From: Janthinobacterium sp. B9-8
Lineage (GTDB): Bacteria > Pseudomonadota > Gammaproteobacteria > Burkholderiales > Chitinibacteraceae
NCBI RefSeq assembly: GCF_000969645.2
Contig: NZ_CP014222.1
Location: 4,095,740 to 4,159,739, forward strand
Reading direction: 5' to 3'
DNA: 64,000 nucleotides
The notes beneath the pieces were generated by a model. That model saw nothing but the letters and a program-made list of their open reading frames with translations, had not been told where the DNA came from and did not search any database. The position numbers were made by a program, and so were the translations under genes. This document shows, one piece after another, positions 8,579-18,233 of this stretch (its first letter is position 1; each line of letters starts with the position of its first letter).

Positions 8579-9775
8579 ATGCAGTTTATTTATCGTGCGG
8601 TAAACAATGCAGGCCTGATCCAGAAGGGTAAGTCAGAGGCGAATAATCTGGCTGATTTAGAGTTGCGTCTGGAGCGGATCGGCCTAAGCCTGATCGCGGG
8701 TAAGGCCGCTCCGGTGGGAGGGCTGTTGGGCGGCAAGAAGGTAGGTCGGCGCGAGCTGATTACGTTTACTTTTCATATGGAGCAGCTTACCCGTGCCGGG
8801 GTATCGATTCTGGAAGGTTTATCTGATTTGCGTGATAGTTTGGAAGAGCCGTGCTTTCGTGAAGTGATTGCTAATTTAATTGAAGATATCGAAGGCGGAC
8901 GGCAGTTTTCACAGGCGCTGGCTGCTCACCCCCAAGTATTTGATTTAATTTATGTGAATCTGATTCGGGCGGGTGAGGCCAGTGGAAAGTTGCCCGATGT
9001 ATTACTGAGTTTAAGCGATTCATTAAAGTGGCAGGACGAGCTGATTTCGCAAACAAAAAAAATTGTGATGTATCCGGCTTTTGTCGGGGTATTGGTGGTG
9101 GGGGTAATTACATTTTTAATGATTTATTTAGTACCCCAATTGGTTTCTTTTGTGGCGGCTATGCAGCAAACGTTGCCACTCAATACGCGTATTCTTATTG
9201 CAGTCTCAAATATATTTATTCATTACTGGTGGGCCTTATTTGGCACGCCGGTTGTTTTGTTTTTTATATTTCGTTTGCGTTTAAGGCACGATGCAAAGTT
9301 CCGTCACCGTTTTGATGGCTGGAAACTCACTACTCCGCCATTTGGCCCTATTTTGCATAAAATTATTCTGGCGCGTTTTGCTAATTTCTTTGCGCTGATG
9401 TATGCCGCAGGGATTCCTATTCTGGATTGCATCAAAATATCGGAAGGGATTGTAAGTAATAGCGTGGTGGCCGAATCATTGCAGCGAGTTCAGGCGCAAA
9501 TCAGGGAGGGGCAAGGGGTTACGGCAAGTTTTAGTCAGGAAGAAATGTTTCCGCCTCTGGTGCTGCGCATGCTGAAAGTAGGGGAAAGCACCGGCCAGCT
9601 GGATCATGGCCTGCTCAATGTCGCTTATTTTTATAACCGTGATGTAAAAGAATCTATTGAGCGCGTTCAGGCGCTGATCGAGCCATCGCTTACCGTGGTG
9701 CTGGGCCTGATTCTGGCGTGGATTATGTCTTCAGTGCTTGGCCCTATTTTCGATACCATCAGTAAATTGCGATGA
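8579..9775 (+). CDS. mshG: MSHA inner-membrane platform protein MshG
   Basis: Polytopic inner-membrane platform protein of the GspF/PilC family, around which the extension ATPase works. It has two repeated T2SF domains (about residues 55-180 and 260-380), with hydrophobic segments near 160-185, 205-230 and at the C-terminus. The start MQFIYRAVNNAG at 8579 has AGGAAAG at 8569-8575. An upstream ATG at 8537 would add 14 residues with no family counterpart. The length of 398 residues fits the family. It overlaps the next gene by ATGA (9772-9775). The separation of mshE and mshG by another gene and a repeat is unusual. Confidence 0.9.
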   Translation: MQFIYRAVNNAGLIQKGKSEANNLADLELRLERIGLSLIAGKAAPVGGLLGGKKVGRRELITFTFHMEQLTRAGVSILEGLSDLRDSLEEPCFREVIANLIEDIEGGRQFSQALAAHPQVFDLIYVNLIRAGEASGKLPDVLLSLSDSLKWQDELISQTKKIVMYPAFVGVLVVGVITFLMIYLVPQLVSFVAAMQQTLPLNTRILIAVSNIFIHYWWALFGTPVVLFFIFRLRLRHDAKFRHRFDGWKLTTPPFGPILHKIILARFANFFALMYAAGIPILDCIKISEGIVSNSVVAESLQRVQAQIREGQGVTASFSQEEMFPPLVLRMLKVGESTGQLDHGLLNVAYFYNRDVKESIERVQALIEPSLTVVLGLILAWIMSSVLGPIFDTISKLR

Positions 9776-11328
9776 GCCACTACACACTTCTCTTATCTAA
9801 TACCCGGCTGATTGCCTTTCATTTGGAAAAAAATCAGCTGCTTGAACATGCGCATTTTGCTTTAGATGATGCGGGTAAAGAGGCTTTTGAAGGCTATCTG
9901 GAGGTCTGGAAAGAAGCTGTTTTTAGCCTTTTAGTCGATGTGGTTGAGGAAGATTTTCAGCTGGAATCAATCCCCCACCTCGGGCGCAGCGATCGCAATG
10001 CCTTGTTGGCCAGACGACTAGATCAAAATTACCGTACCACGCCTTACCGGCGTGCCTTTGTGCAGAGCTTAGCTAAATCAGGCGGGCAGGATAAGGTGCT
10101 GATGTCGGCACTTACCTTGGTTGCGCCGGTTGATGCCATTGTGAATGCCTTACTAGCCAAAAAAATAGTTCTGCAAGGTATCTATTCTGCGGCCCTGCTG
10201 GCCGGGGAAATGGTGCATAAATCGGGCTTGGGCCTTGAGCATTATTTATTGGTGTCTTTTACATCGGGTGGCGGGATGCGGCAGACTTATTTAGCCGCCG
10301 ACGGCCTTAAATTCAGCCGTGTGAGTAGCCTGCCAGAAGACGAGGATCTGCAAGATGCAGTGCGATTAGCCGATGTGATTGTGCTTGAGGCGCTGAGGGC
10401 TAGACAGTATTTATCAACGCTGCGTTTGCTGGGGCGTGACGATAAATTGCAGCTGGCCGTGGTGGCCCCCAGAGGTCTGGATTGCCAAAGCGCTATTGAT
10501 GAGCATTTGGCTAAAAGCGGTGAGGCGGCTCAATTTGTGGTGAGCAATGTGCCCTTGAATTTGCTGGCACAAAAGCTGCGTTTACCGCCTGCCGATTCGA
10601 TGCTGAATTTATTATGCAGCTGGTTAGAGCTGCATCCGCCGGTTAATCATTATGGCCAAGCCCGGCATTTGATTCATGCCACCTGGCGCAAGCGGGGAAT
10701 AGCGCTGCGCTGGGGTTCTTTTGCCTGCTTAATATTGGCCATGTTGTGGAGTGCGCTTCTGGTGCAAGAGGCGGGTGATATTCAAGCTTCGATTAATCAA
10801 TCGCTGAAGAGAACTGCCCAAATTGATGAGCGCTTACGGTATTTTGGCCATTTGCTTAAACAAAGCAAGGCCAGTGATCCTGCGGCCATGAAGGGGGCTT
10901 ATGAGCTTTACACCCATGAATTATTAACTTGGCCCAGTGTGGAGCCGCCTGCTCAGCAGGTGAGCCAGATTCTTCTGGATTTTCCTGAGTTGGTTCTGGA
11001 TGAATTGCGCTGGAATTCTGGCCGCGCGCCACTCGATCCAGCTACGGCGCAAGTGGCAGAAGAGGGTGCTTCGGCCCCGGTAGCAGCGCCTGTGGTATTG
11101 GAGCTATCAGGCCGGGTTGAGCCTTTTGATTTGCAATACCGGCGGGCACTTGCCAGTGTTGAGCGGCTAAGCCAGCGTTTATCCGGTTTGCCCGGTGTTC
11201 AGGTTAAAGCACTTATCTTGCCTTTAAATACCAGCTCAGAAGTGGGGCTGGAAGGCAAATTAGTGTCGCCGGACAGCAAGCGGGTCGATTTTTCTTTGCG
11301 CCTGAGCTGGGAGCAAAAAGCGCCATGA
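9772..11328 (+). CDS. MshI-like pilus assembly protein (GspL/PilM-PilN type)
   Basis: A 518-residue protein in the place and size of a GspL-like or fused PilM-PilN assembly component. The first 300 residues are a soluble cytoplasmic part, probably with the actin-like fold of PilM, judged by position and length rather than by a clear nucleotide motif. A single transmembrane helix lies near residues 313-331. A periplasmic part with coiled-coil character (RTAQIDERLRYF, about 350) and a ferredoxin-like end follows. It overlaps mshG and the next gene by ATGA. The next gene has the PilO-like layout, so together they would form the inner-membrane alignment complex. The MshI assignment is functional analogy. 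Confidence 0.65.
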   Translation: MSHYTLLLSNTRLIAFHLEKNQLLEHAHFALDDAGKEAFEGYLEVWKEAVFSLLVDVVEEDFQLESIPHLGRSDRNALLARRLDQNYRTTPYRRAFVQSLAKSGGQDKVLMSALTLVAPVDAIVNALLAKKIVLQGIYSAALLAGEMVHKSGLGLEHYLLVSFTSGGGMRQTYLAADGLKFSRVSSLPEDEDLQDAVRLADVIVLEALRARQYLSTLRLLGRDDKLQLAVVAPRGLDCQSAIDEHLAKSGEAAQFVVSNVPLNLLAQKLRLPPADSMLNLLCSWLELHPPVNHYGQARHLIHATWRKRGIALRWGSFACLILAMLWSALLVQEAGDIQASINQSLKRTAQIDERLRYFGHLLKQSKASDPAAMKGAYELYTHELLTWPSVEPPAQQVSQILLDFPELVLDELRWNSGRAPLDPATAQVAEEGASAPVAAPVVLELSGRVEPFDLQYRRALASVERLSQRLSGLPGVQVKALILPLNTSSEVGLEGKLVSPDSKRVDFSLRLSWEQKAP

Positions 11329-11912
11329 AACTCGATTTACAAGCCTTGCCATTGATTCGACATGATTTAATTCTAGGGGGTGCTGCCCTTGGTTTAGCCC
11401 TGCTCCTGATTGGTTTATCGCATATTTATTTATGGCACGCGCAGAGTGAGCAGCAAGCCTTGCGTAGCAATGTGCAACGTTTAACTTTGCAGGCAGATAG
11501 CCAGGAAAGTGCCTGGAATAGCACCAGAGAATACCGCTCTCTTTATCAGACCTTAAGCCAGCGGGGCGTTTTAAATGGCGAGCATAGGCTAGATTGGATT
11601 GAGCACCTCACCGAGCTGCATCGCAATGCGCCTGAGCTTAATCTATCGTTTAGATTTGAAGCTCAGCGCGCTTTTGCGGCCAAAGCAGAAAATGTGCAAC
11701 TTTACGGCAGCAAAATGATGCTGAGTTTTGAGCCTGAAGATGAAGAGGTGTTTTCTAGCGTGCTGGCAGGCTTGCGTAAGCTGGCTGGCTGGCCTGCCGT
11801 GGAGCAGTGCCAGATGACACGCAGTGAGGACGCGGTGATCAAAGTGCTGTGTGATATTGAGTGGCTGAGCATAGGCCCGGTGCTGCTTGCTGAAGGCGAG
11901 GTAAGTCAATGA
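11325..11912 (+). CDS. MshJ/PilO-like pilus assembly protein
   Basis: A 195-residue bitopic membrane protein. A short cytoplasmic start is followed by one transmembrane helix (about residues 17-37), a coiled-coil segment (about 40-85) and a small periplasmic domain. This is the layout of PilO, GspM and MshJ, which pair with the PilN/GspL-like protein encoded just before it. It overlaps both neighbours by ATGA, which implies coupled translation and equal dosage. The assignment rests on topology and position, since no sharp motif exists for this family. Confidence 0.62.
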   Translation: MKLDLQALPLIRHDLILGGAALGLALLLIGLSHIYLWHAQSEQQALRSNVQRLTLQADSQESAWNSTREYRSLYQTLSQRGVLNGEHRLDWIEHLTELHRNAPELNLSFRFEAQRAFAAKAENVQLYGSKMMLSFEPEDEEVFSSVLAGLRKLAGWPAVEQCQMTRSEDAVIKVLCDIEWLSIGPVLLAEGEVSQ

Positions 11913-12208
11913 AGTATTTTATTTTGTTCTGGCTGCTTTATTGCCCTTTTGCACAGGCCCAATGGGGGCGTTTATTTTTTAGCCCCGCCGAGCGTGCTGC
12001 GGCACGGGGCGATTTAGCGCAAGTGCAGGCAGGGGCCGCTTTCGCAGACACGCTGCGTTTTGATGGTGAAATTCGCAGCCGCGGTAAAAAATTGCGCTGG
12101 CTAAATGGTGAAATAAGCCAGGCATCTATCCCTGCGGGGCTTAAAGTAGGGCAAACACTGAGCCGCCAAAGCGGCGCAATACGCGATGTTTACCAGTCGG
12201 ATCGCTAA
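11909..12208 (+). CDS. Small exported MshK/PilP-like protein
   Basis: A 99-residue protein with a clear signal peptide (MKYFILFWLLYCPFAQAQ), predicted to be periplasmic. Near residues 58-70 it reads SRGKKLRWLNGE, the basic turn followed by WLNG or WING that is common in MshK-like and PilP-like proteins linking the inner-membrane complex to the secretin. It overlaps the previous gene by ATGA and the next gene by 23 bases in another frame. The MshK assignment rests on size, export signal, that motif and its place after the MshJ-like gene. Confidence 0.6.
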   Translation: MKYFILFWLLYCPFAQAQWGRLFFSPAERAAARGDLAQVQAGAAFADTLRFDGEIRSRGKKLRWLNGEISQASIPAGLKVGQTLSRQSGAIRDVYQSDR

Positions 12209-13655
12209 TTCTCAGCGTGGTGCCATTGCCTTGCTGTTGTTAATGGTTGTGGGGCTGGGAGTTGCCGGGGCGATTCTGGCCGGTTTTAGCCATCATATGT
12301 TTAAGCTTTACCGTGATCAGCAAACACAAAGTGTGCTGGCAGAGGCCAAGCAAATCTTATTAGCCGAGGCTTTATCCAAGCGGGGCAATACCGTGCCGAT
12401 TATCCGCCCCGGCGAATTTTTTTGTCCGGATCGTAATGTGCAGGGTGAAGCGAGCTACGGGCAAAGCGGCTTAAATGGTGCGGCGTGTGCGGGGGCTGCT
12501 GCTCGTATTGGCCGGATTCCATGGCTTAATTATCAGGCAGCAGAATTGCGTGATAGCTCGGGTGAGCCTTTGTGGATGGCGGTAGTCGATGGTTTTCAAG
12601 AAAGAAGAAATGTGCCGCTTAATAGTGATACTGCACCCACAGGTGTTAATCCCTGGTTTCAGGCGGCCGCAAATAATGGCGGGCAAAGCTTATCAAGTGC
12701 AGAAGACCCGGTTGTGGTGGTGATTCTGGCTCCCGGCGCTGCGCTGGGGGGGCAGAATCGCAATACGGCAGCCCAGCAGCGGAACCCTAATAATTATTTG
12801 GAATGTAACCGGCTCACTGTTGGTGGCACTTGTCTTGGCGTGCCCAATAATTATGCAAATTATAATCTGACTCAGGGGCGGTTTCTGGATGGGCCTCGTT
12901 TAGATAGCAGTGCCAATCCAACTCTGAATGATCGAATTATCACTATCCGGCGTAGCGAGCTGCTTGCACCTTTAGAAAAACGCGCAGCAAAAGAGTACCA
13001 GCAGCTCCTTAATTTATGGGCCTTGCAAGTGGTTCCCGCTCTGGGGGGCTTACCTAATCCAGCCAGCCCGGCTGATGCAGGCTGTGCAGACATTGCTGTT
13101 GTGAATAGCAATGGATGTATTCCTGATCCAGCCACTTGCCGGGGCCACGCGCCTAAATCCATTGCTTTAACAGGGGTCGGTTTGGCACCTGTTTTACCTA
13201 GCTACTTGGTGAATCCTTTAAACCGGCCCGCCAGTGTGCCTAATCAGGCCGATTGGCAGCGGGTGCTGTTGGAGTATGACTGGCTTTATCGTAATCGCTG
13301 GGAGCAAATGTTTTTTTATGCTGTAGCTAATACCACGAGCTGCCCTTTGCCGCTCGCACTGCAATTAAGAAATATGCAGTTGCCAGCAGGGGCTGTGAAT
13401 GCCGTAATGATAGGTGCAGGGGTGGCACAAACAGGGCAAATGCGTGCTTTGGCGGCAGATAAGATGTTGTTAAATAACTATCTGGATTTAGTCCCAAGCT
13501 ATGCTGTGGCACCTGATATTAATCGCCGTGCGTGGGATATTTTGCCGCCACAAGTAGATCAATACGCCAAGTTGGGGGCTGCTGATGCGGGTAATGACAG
13601 GCTGTACCATCGTGTTGGTGTTCAATGGGTAGAGGCCATGAAGGACAGGCCATGA
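12186..13655 (+). CDS. PilX/MshP-like minor pilin component
   Basis: A 489-residue protein with a hydrophobic N-terminal helix (about residues 12-35) after the short stretch ANSQRGA. This resembles PilX/MshP-type minor pilin components, which often lack the Glu at position 5 of the mature pilin. The large ectodomain contains FFCPD, then RIGRIPW, then GEPLWMAV. This is the same Cys-Pro, Pro-Trp order as in the prepilin encoded next (LPCPANP then VPWSTLG), so the two may share a fold. It overlaps the MshK-like gene by 23 bases and the next gene by ATGA. The exact pilin class is uncertain. Confidence 0.6.
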   Translation: MFTSRIANSQRGAIALLLLMVVGLGVAGAILAGFSHHMFKLYRDQQTQSVLAEAKQILLAEALSKRGNTVPIIRPGEFFCPDRNVQGEASYGQSGLNGAACAGAAARIGRIPWLNYQAAELRDSSGEPLWMAVVDGFQERRNVPLNSDTAPTGVNPWFQAAANNGGQSLSSAEDPVVVVILAPGAALGGQNRNTAAQQRNPNNYLECNRLTVGGTCLGVPNNYANYNLTQGRFLDGPRLDSSANPTLNDRIITIRRSELLAPLEKRAAKEYQQLLNLWALQVVPALGGLPNPASPADAGCADIAVVNSNGCIPDPATCRGHAPKSIALTGVGLAPVLPSYLVNPLNRPASVPNQADWQRVLLEYDWLYRNRWEQMFFYAVANTTSCPLPLALQLRNMQLPAGAVNAVMIGAGVAQTGQMRALAADKMLLNNYLDLVPSYAVAPDINRRAWDILPPQVDQYAKLGAADAGNDRLYHRVGVQWVEAMKDRP

Positions 13656-14398
13656 AAAATAAAGGATTTACGCTGGCTGAAATTGCCATTGTTCTGGTGA
13701 TTGTCGGCATTATGTTAGCAGGTGGGCTGGGGGCCTTTCGCGCGCAAACCGATAGCCAAAGAATGCGCGACGGGCGTGCGCAGTTAGCTGAAATCAAAGA
13801 ATCTCTGCTGGGGTTTGCTGTGCAATACGGGCACTTGCCATGCCCGGCCAACCCTGCCGCCAATACCGGGCTTGAAGACAGATTGGTAAATATGAGCTGT
13901 AATCTTGCCGAGGGTGTGGTGCCTTGGTCTACCTTGGGAATTAGTCGTGCTGGCGATCCGTTTAATCAGCCGTTCAGATATCGTGTAAGCCTTGATTTTG
14001 CAGACAGTGGCCCACCATCGGTGCCACCAGTAGTGACAGATAGCAATCAAACGTTGGGGGCAAATTGCCCTGTTGGTAGCGTAGCTCCTCAGGGAATGAG
14101 TTTTATACTTTGCTCCCGTGGCGATATTATGATTAATGCAACAGCCGCAGCGGCTACACCATTAGCTGCGAATGTGGTGGCGGTGGTGGTGATGCACTAT
14201 CGCCACGGCCCGCCTAATGGGGGGGCTGGCTCGACCGATGAGCAGGAAAACACCGATAATGACCTTACTTTTGTCAGCAAGCTGCGGGTTGAAGACGATA
14301 GCAGCACCCCCGCAGATGAGGAATACGACGACATCAGCGAGTGGATTAGCCCGTCTATTTTGGTTGGCAGAATGCTGGCCGCAGGCAAATTACCTTGA
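13652..14398 (+). CDS. Type IV prepilin-like protein with LPCP motif
   Basis: A 248-residue prepilin. The leader MKNKG is followed by FTLAEIAIVLVIVGIMLAGG, a class III prepilin cleavage site with Glu at position 5 of the mature protein, and the hydrophobic pilin helix. The ectodomain has LPCPANP, then VPWSTLGISRAGDPF, a pattern of large minor pilins or pseudopilins. The start at 13652 overlaps the previous stop by ATGA. An upstream ATG at 13625 in the same frame would add nine residues ahead of the leader and is less likely. This is the last gene of the operon and is followed by a strong terminator. Confidence 0.78.
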   Translation: MKNKGFTLAEIAIVLVIVGIMLAGGLGAFRAQTDSQRMRDGRAQLAEIKESLLGFAVQYGHLPCPANPAANTGLEDRLVNMSCNLAEGVVPWSTLGISRAGDPFNQPFRYRVSLDFADSGPPSVPPVVTDSNQTLGANCPVGSVAPQGMSFILCSRGDIMINATAAAATPLAANVVAVVVMHYRHGPPNGGAGSTDEQENTDNDLTFVSKLRVEDDSSTPADEEYDDISEWISPSILVGRMLAAGKLP

Positions 14399-14420
14399 TG
14401 TGCTGGTTTGTTTGGCCATA

Positions 14421-14452
14421 AAAAAACCCCGAAGCACGCTTCGGGGTTTTTT
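14421..14452. terminator. Bidirectional intrinsic terminator, pilus operon / secA
   Basis: A 14-bp perfect stem (AAAAAACCCCGAAG, 14421-14434, with CTTCGGGGTTTTTT, 14439-14452) closes a CACG loop. It has T runs in both directions and lies between two convergent genes. Confidence 0.93.
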
Positions 14453-14466
14453 GTGGCAGTAGTAAA

Positions 14467-17205
14467 TTAAGCAATTTGCCCGTGGCAGTGCTTAAATTTC
14501 TTGCCAGAGCCGCAAGGGCAGACGTCGTTGCGGCCTACGCCGGAGAACTGTACTTTTGCACCGCCTTCCATTGCTTGCATCAGTGCTGCCTTGATTTGCT
14601 CTTCATCACCACTGGCCAATAAGGCTTCTAATTCCTGATGATTGAATTGCAGTGCGGATGCAGGCACTTCTTGCGGGCGTACAGCTTCCAGATCTTCTTG
14701 TGAGCGCACTTGCACTGTCATCACAATCTGAATCACTTCGCGCTTGATGTTTTCTAGCAGCTGCGAGAACAATTCGAATGCTTCACGCTTGTATTCTTGC
14801 TTAGGATTCTTTTGTGCGTAGCCGCGCAAATGAATACCTTGGCGTAAATGATCCAAGGACGACAGATGTTCGCGCCAGCTTTGGTCAACGTGTTGTAAGA
14901 GCACCGAGCGTTCAAATTGGCGGAAAGTCTGCTCGCCTGCAATTTCAACCTTCTGGTTATAGCTTTCAGCAGCGGCAACTTGCACACGCTCTTTCATGGC
15001 TTCAATAGTCAGCGTGGTGTCGTTTTTGATCCAGTCAGCAACGGCAAGATCAATATTAAACTCACCCAGCGCACGCTCTAAACCGGCAACATCCCACTGC
15101 TCTTCCATCGAATCGGCAGGGATATAAGTGTCAAATAGATCTGAAACCATGCTGTCGCGCATTGCACCGATGGTTTCGCTAACTTCTTCGCTTTCTAAGA
15201 TTTCATTACGCTGGCCGTAAATCGCCTTGCGCTGCTCGTTAGATACATCGTCGTATTCCAGCAGTTGCTTACGAATATCGAAGTTGCGGCCTTCTACTTT
15301 ACGCTGAGCTGATTCAATAGCGCGGGAAACCATACCCGCTTCGATAGGCTCGCCTTCAGGCATTTTCAGGCGATCCATCACCATCGCTACCCGATCGCCA
15401 GCAAAAATACGCAGCAGTGAGTCTTCCAGCGATAGATAGAAACGGCTGGAGCCCGGGTCACCCTGACGGCCAGAACGGCCACGCAGCTGGTTATCAATAC
15501 GGCGTGATTCGTGGCGCTCGGTACCAATAATATGTAAACCACCCGCTGCAACAACGGCATCATGGATGATTTTCCAATCGGCTTTCATGCTGGTGATTTT
15601 TGCGTGTTTATCGGCTTCGCTTAATTCTTCATCGGCTTCAATGGCTTTAATTTCGCGCTCGATATTACCGCCAAGCACAATATCCGTACCACGGCCGGCC
15701 ATATTGGTGGCAATGGTAATCACGCCGGGCGCACCGGCCTGAGCCACGATATCGGCTTCGCGAGCATGCTGTTTGGCGTTCAGCACATTGTGCTCAAAGC
15801 CGTCTTTAGTCAGCATTTCGGAGAGTAATTCAGATTGCTCAATCGACGTTGTACCCACCAAGACGGGCTGTTTACGTTCCTGGCAGCCTTTGATATCGGT
15901 GATGATGGCGTTGTATTTTTCTCTATCGGTTTTGTAAACCTGATCTTGCCTATCGTCCCGCACCATATCGCGGTTGGTTGGCACAATCACGGTTTCCAGG
16001 CCGTAAATTTGCTGGAATTCGTAAGCTTCAGTATCGGCCGTACCGGTCATGCCGGATAGCTTGGTATACATGCGGAAGTAGTTTTGCAGGGTAATCGTGG
16101 CAAGAGTCTGGTTCTCTTGATTGATTTCTACGCCTTCCTTGGCTTCAACGGCTTGATGCAGGCCTTCAGACCAGCGACGACCCGACATTAAACGACCGGT
16201 AAATTCGTCAACAATGACAATTTCGCCTTCGTCGGTTACCACATAGTGCTGGTCACGCTGAAATAGGGCATGGGCACGCATGGCGGCATACAGATGATGC
16301 ACTAGGCTGATATTGCCAGCGGAGTACAGGCTGTCGCCTTCTTTTAACAGCCCCTTGCTGGTAAGGATGGCTTCTACTTTTTCGTGGCCAGCTTCTGAAA
16401 GCAGTACCGAGTGGGCTTTTTCATCCACCCAGAAATCGCCTTCTGATTCTTCTTCGCTCTGGCGGATCAGCTGGCCGGGGATATCGTCAACCAGTTGGTA
16501 AAGCTCGATGCTGTCTTCGGCCGGGCCAGAGATAATTAAAGGCGTTCTAGCTTCATCGATCAGAATCGAATCGACTTCGTCGACAATGGCGTAGTTCAGC
16601 TTGCCCTGCACGCGCTCACCCACAGTGAACACCATATTGTCGCGCAGATAATCAAAACCGAATTCGTTATTGGTGCCGTAGGTAATATCGCAGGCGTAAG
16701 CTTCTTGTTTTTCGTCGTGCTGCATCTGGCCCAGATTCACACCACAAGTCAGCCCTAGAAAATTATAGAGCTTGCTCATAATGCCCGCATCGCGGCTGGC
16801 CAAGTAATCGTTCACGGTAATGACGTGTACGCCATTGCCGGATAGGGCGTTCAGGTAAGCAGGCAGCGTGGCTACCAGCGTTTTACCTTCACCCGTGCGC
16901 ATTTCAGAGATCTTGCCTTGGTGCAGCGCTAAGCCACCCATCAGTTGCACGTCAAAGTGACGCATGCCTAAGCTGCGCTTAGAGCCTTCGCGGCAAACAG
17001 CAAAGGCCTCTGGCAGAATTTGATCAAGTGTTTCACCCTTGGCGACGCGGCTGCGGAATTCTTCCGTTTTGGCGCGCAAGTCATCGTCGGAAAGAGCGGC
17101 AATGCCCGCTTCAAGGGCGTTGATCTGCTTTACGATGGTGCCGTATTGTTTGAGCAGGCGGTCATTACGACTTCCGAAAACTTTTTTGAGCAAATTTGCA
17201 ATCAT
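14467..17205 (-). CDS. secA: Preprotein translocase motor ATPase SecA
   Basis: Cytoplasmic and membrane-associated ATPase that pushes unfolded proteins through SecYEG. All landmarks are present over 912 residues: [11 protein letters not shown] (Walker A, about residue 105), [16 protein letters not shown] (DEAD region, about 210), GTATDTEAYEF-type motif [26 protein letters not shown] and the C-terminal zinc motif [14 protein letters not shown]. It is transcribed toward the pilus operon. The upstream neighbour is the membrane M23 peptidase, then a divergent DUF721 gene, an arrangement common in Neisseriales. Confidence 0.98.
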   Translation of the reverse strand: MIANLLKKVFGSRNDRLLKQYGTIVKQINALEAGIAALSDDDLRAKTEEFRSRVAKGETLDQILPEAFAVCREGSKRSLGMRHFDVQLMGGLALHQGKISEMRTGEGKTLVATLPAYLNALSGNGVHVITVNDYLASRDAGIMSKLYNFLGLTCGVNLGQMQHDEKQEAYACDITYGTNNEFGFDYLRDNMVFTVGERVQGKLNYAIVDEVDSILIDEARTPLIISGPAEDSIELYQLVDDIPGQLIRQSEEESEGDFWVDEKAHSVLLSEAGHEKVEAILTSKGLLKEGDSLYSAGNISLVHHLYAAMRAHALFQRDQHYVVTDEGEIVIVDEFTGRLMSGRRWSEGLHQAVEAKEGVEINQENQTLATITLQNYFRMYTKLSGMTGTADTEAYEFQQIYGLETVIVPTNRDMVRDDRQDQVYKTDREKYNAIITDIKGCQERKQPVLVGTTSIEQSELLSEMLTKDGFEHNVLNAKQHAREADIVAQAGAPGVITIATNMAGRGTDIVLGGNIEREIKAIEADEELSEADKHAKITSMKADWKIIHDAVVAAGGLHIIGTERHESRRIDNQLRGRSGRQGDPGSSRFYLSLEDSLLRIFAGDRVAMVMDRLKMPEGEPIEAGMVSRAIESAQRKVEGRNFDIRKQLLEYDDVSNEQRKAIYGQRNEILESEEVSETIGAMRDSMVSDLFDTYIPADSMEEQWDVAGLERALGEFNIDLAVADWIKNDTTLTIEAMKERVQVAAAESYNQKVEIAGEQTFRQFERSVLLQHVDQSWREHLSSLDHLRQGIHLRGYAQKNPKQEYKREAFELFSQLLENIKREVIQIVMTVQVRSQEDLEAVRPQEVPASALQFNHQELEALLASGDEEQIKAALMQAMEGGAKVQFSGVGRNDVCPCGSGKKFKHCHGQIA

Positions 17206-17304
17206 CTAAAGCTACCAGCAATGGGCTAGGCCCGGTTATTGTGACAACGGCGGATAAGCATCCTCGTCCGCCGTATATGCTACCGTTTTAATCAAAATTC
17301 AAGA

Positions 17305-18204
17305 TCAATCACCGGATTTTGTCGCAGCAATATTAACTTCATTCGTGGCAGGACCAATAAAGCGCAGGGGGTTTTGCGCAATGCCCTTATAACGAATTTC
17401 AAAATGCAGATGCGGCCCGGTAGAGCGGCCTGTACTTCCTAGTAAGGCAATGATCTGGCCAGCGTTGACTTGCTCGCCTACTTTTACCTCAAGCTTGGAT
17501 GCGTGAGCATAGCGGCTTGTGATGCCATTGCCGTGATCCAAGTCAACCATATTACCATATTGGGGATGGAAGGCCGCAAAGCTGACTTTGCCGCTGGCTG
17601 CCGCCATAATAGGCGTGCCGCTATCGCCCACAAAATCGATGCCTTCATGAAAGACCTGATTGCCGTTAAACGGATCAATCCGCTTACCAAAGCTTGATGA
17701 TTGTAAGCCGACATTGAGTGGTGCTTTAGAAGGCAATTGCCATGCTTTAGGCCGCAGTAAAACACTTTCCGCTAAAGATAGCTGATCAAGCCTAGCGTTT
17801 AAGTTCTGGTTGGCCGCATCAATTTCATGGCCCAGGCTGATGGCGGTTAGTGCCGTGCCCGTGTGTTGTATGCCGCCACGTGGCACCGCTTGATTAGATA
17901 AAAAAGGTTTGATATCAATGCCGGTTTTATCGCCCACCTGGCTTGCTAAACCATCTAAACGGAGTAGCTTGGCTTGCAATTCGCCAACGCGAATCGCTAA
18001 GGCATCAATTTCGGCTTGGCGATTTTGATTGGCGTTTGGCATAAAGCGCCAAAGTGCTGGGTTTTGCCCCGGCCGAAGAAAGGCCGTGATGGTAAATGTG
18101 AGTGAAGAGATAGCAACGAGTGTCACCAGCCCCAGTAAGATAATTTGCTTGGCATCTAAAGAAACAGCTTTGCCAAGACGATTAGAAATCACGATAACAT
18201 TCAT
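17305..18204 (-). CDS. Membrane-anchored M23 peptidase
   Basis: Peptidoglycan endopeptidase or its inactive adaptor, bound to the inner membrane. Starting at 18204 (MNVIVISNRLGK) it has 299 residues: one transmembrane helix (about 23-43), a coiled coil (about 65-100) and a C-terminal LytM domain. The zinc-site motifs are HEGID, with His and Asp, and GPHLHFEI, with HxH, so catalysis is plausible. A longer frame reaches 18465 but runs through the divergent DUF721 gene at 18234, so the internal ATG is preferred. It lies 99 bases upstream of secA on the same strand. Confidence 0.88.
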   Translation of the reverse strand: MNVIVISNRLGKAVSLDAKQIILLGLVTLVAISSLTFTITAFLRPGQNPALWRFMPNANQNRQAEIDALAIRVGELQAKLLRLDGLASQVGDKTGIDIKPFLSNQAVPRGGIQHTGTALTAISLGHEIDAANQNLNARLDQLSLAESVLLRPKAWQLPSKAPLNVGLQSSSFGKRIDPFNGNQVFHEGIDFVGDSGTPIMAAASGKVSFAAFHPQYGNMVDLDHGNGITSRYAHASKLEVKVGEQVNAGQIIALLGSTGRSTGPHLHFEIRYKGIAQNPLRFIGPATNEVNIAATKSGD

Positions 18205-18233
18205 TAAATACTTAGCCTTGCGAAGCCTCAACC

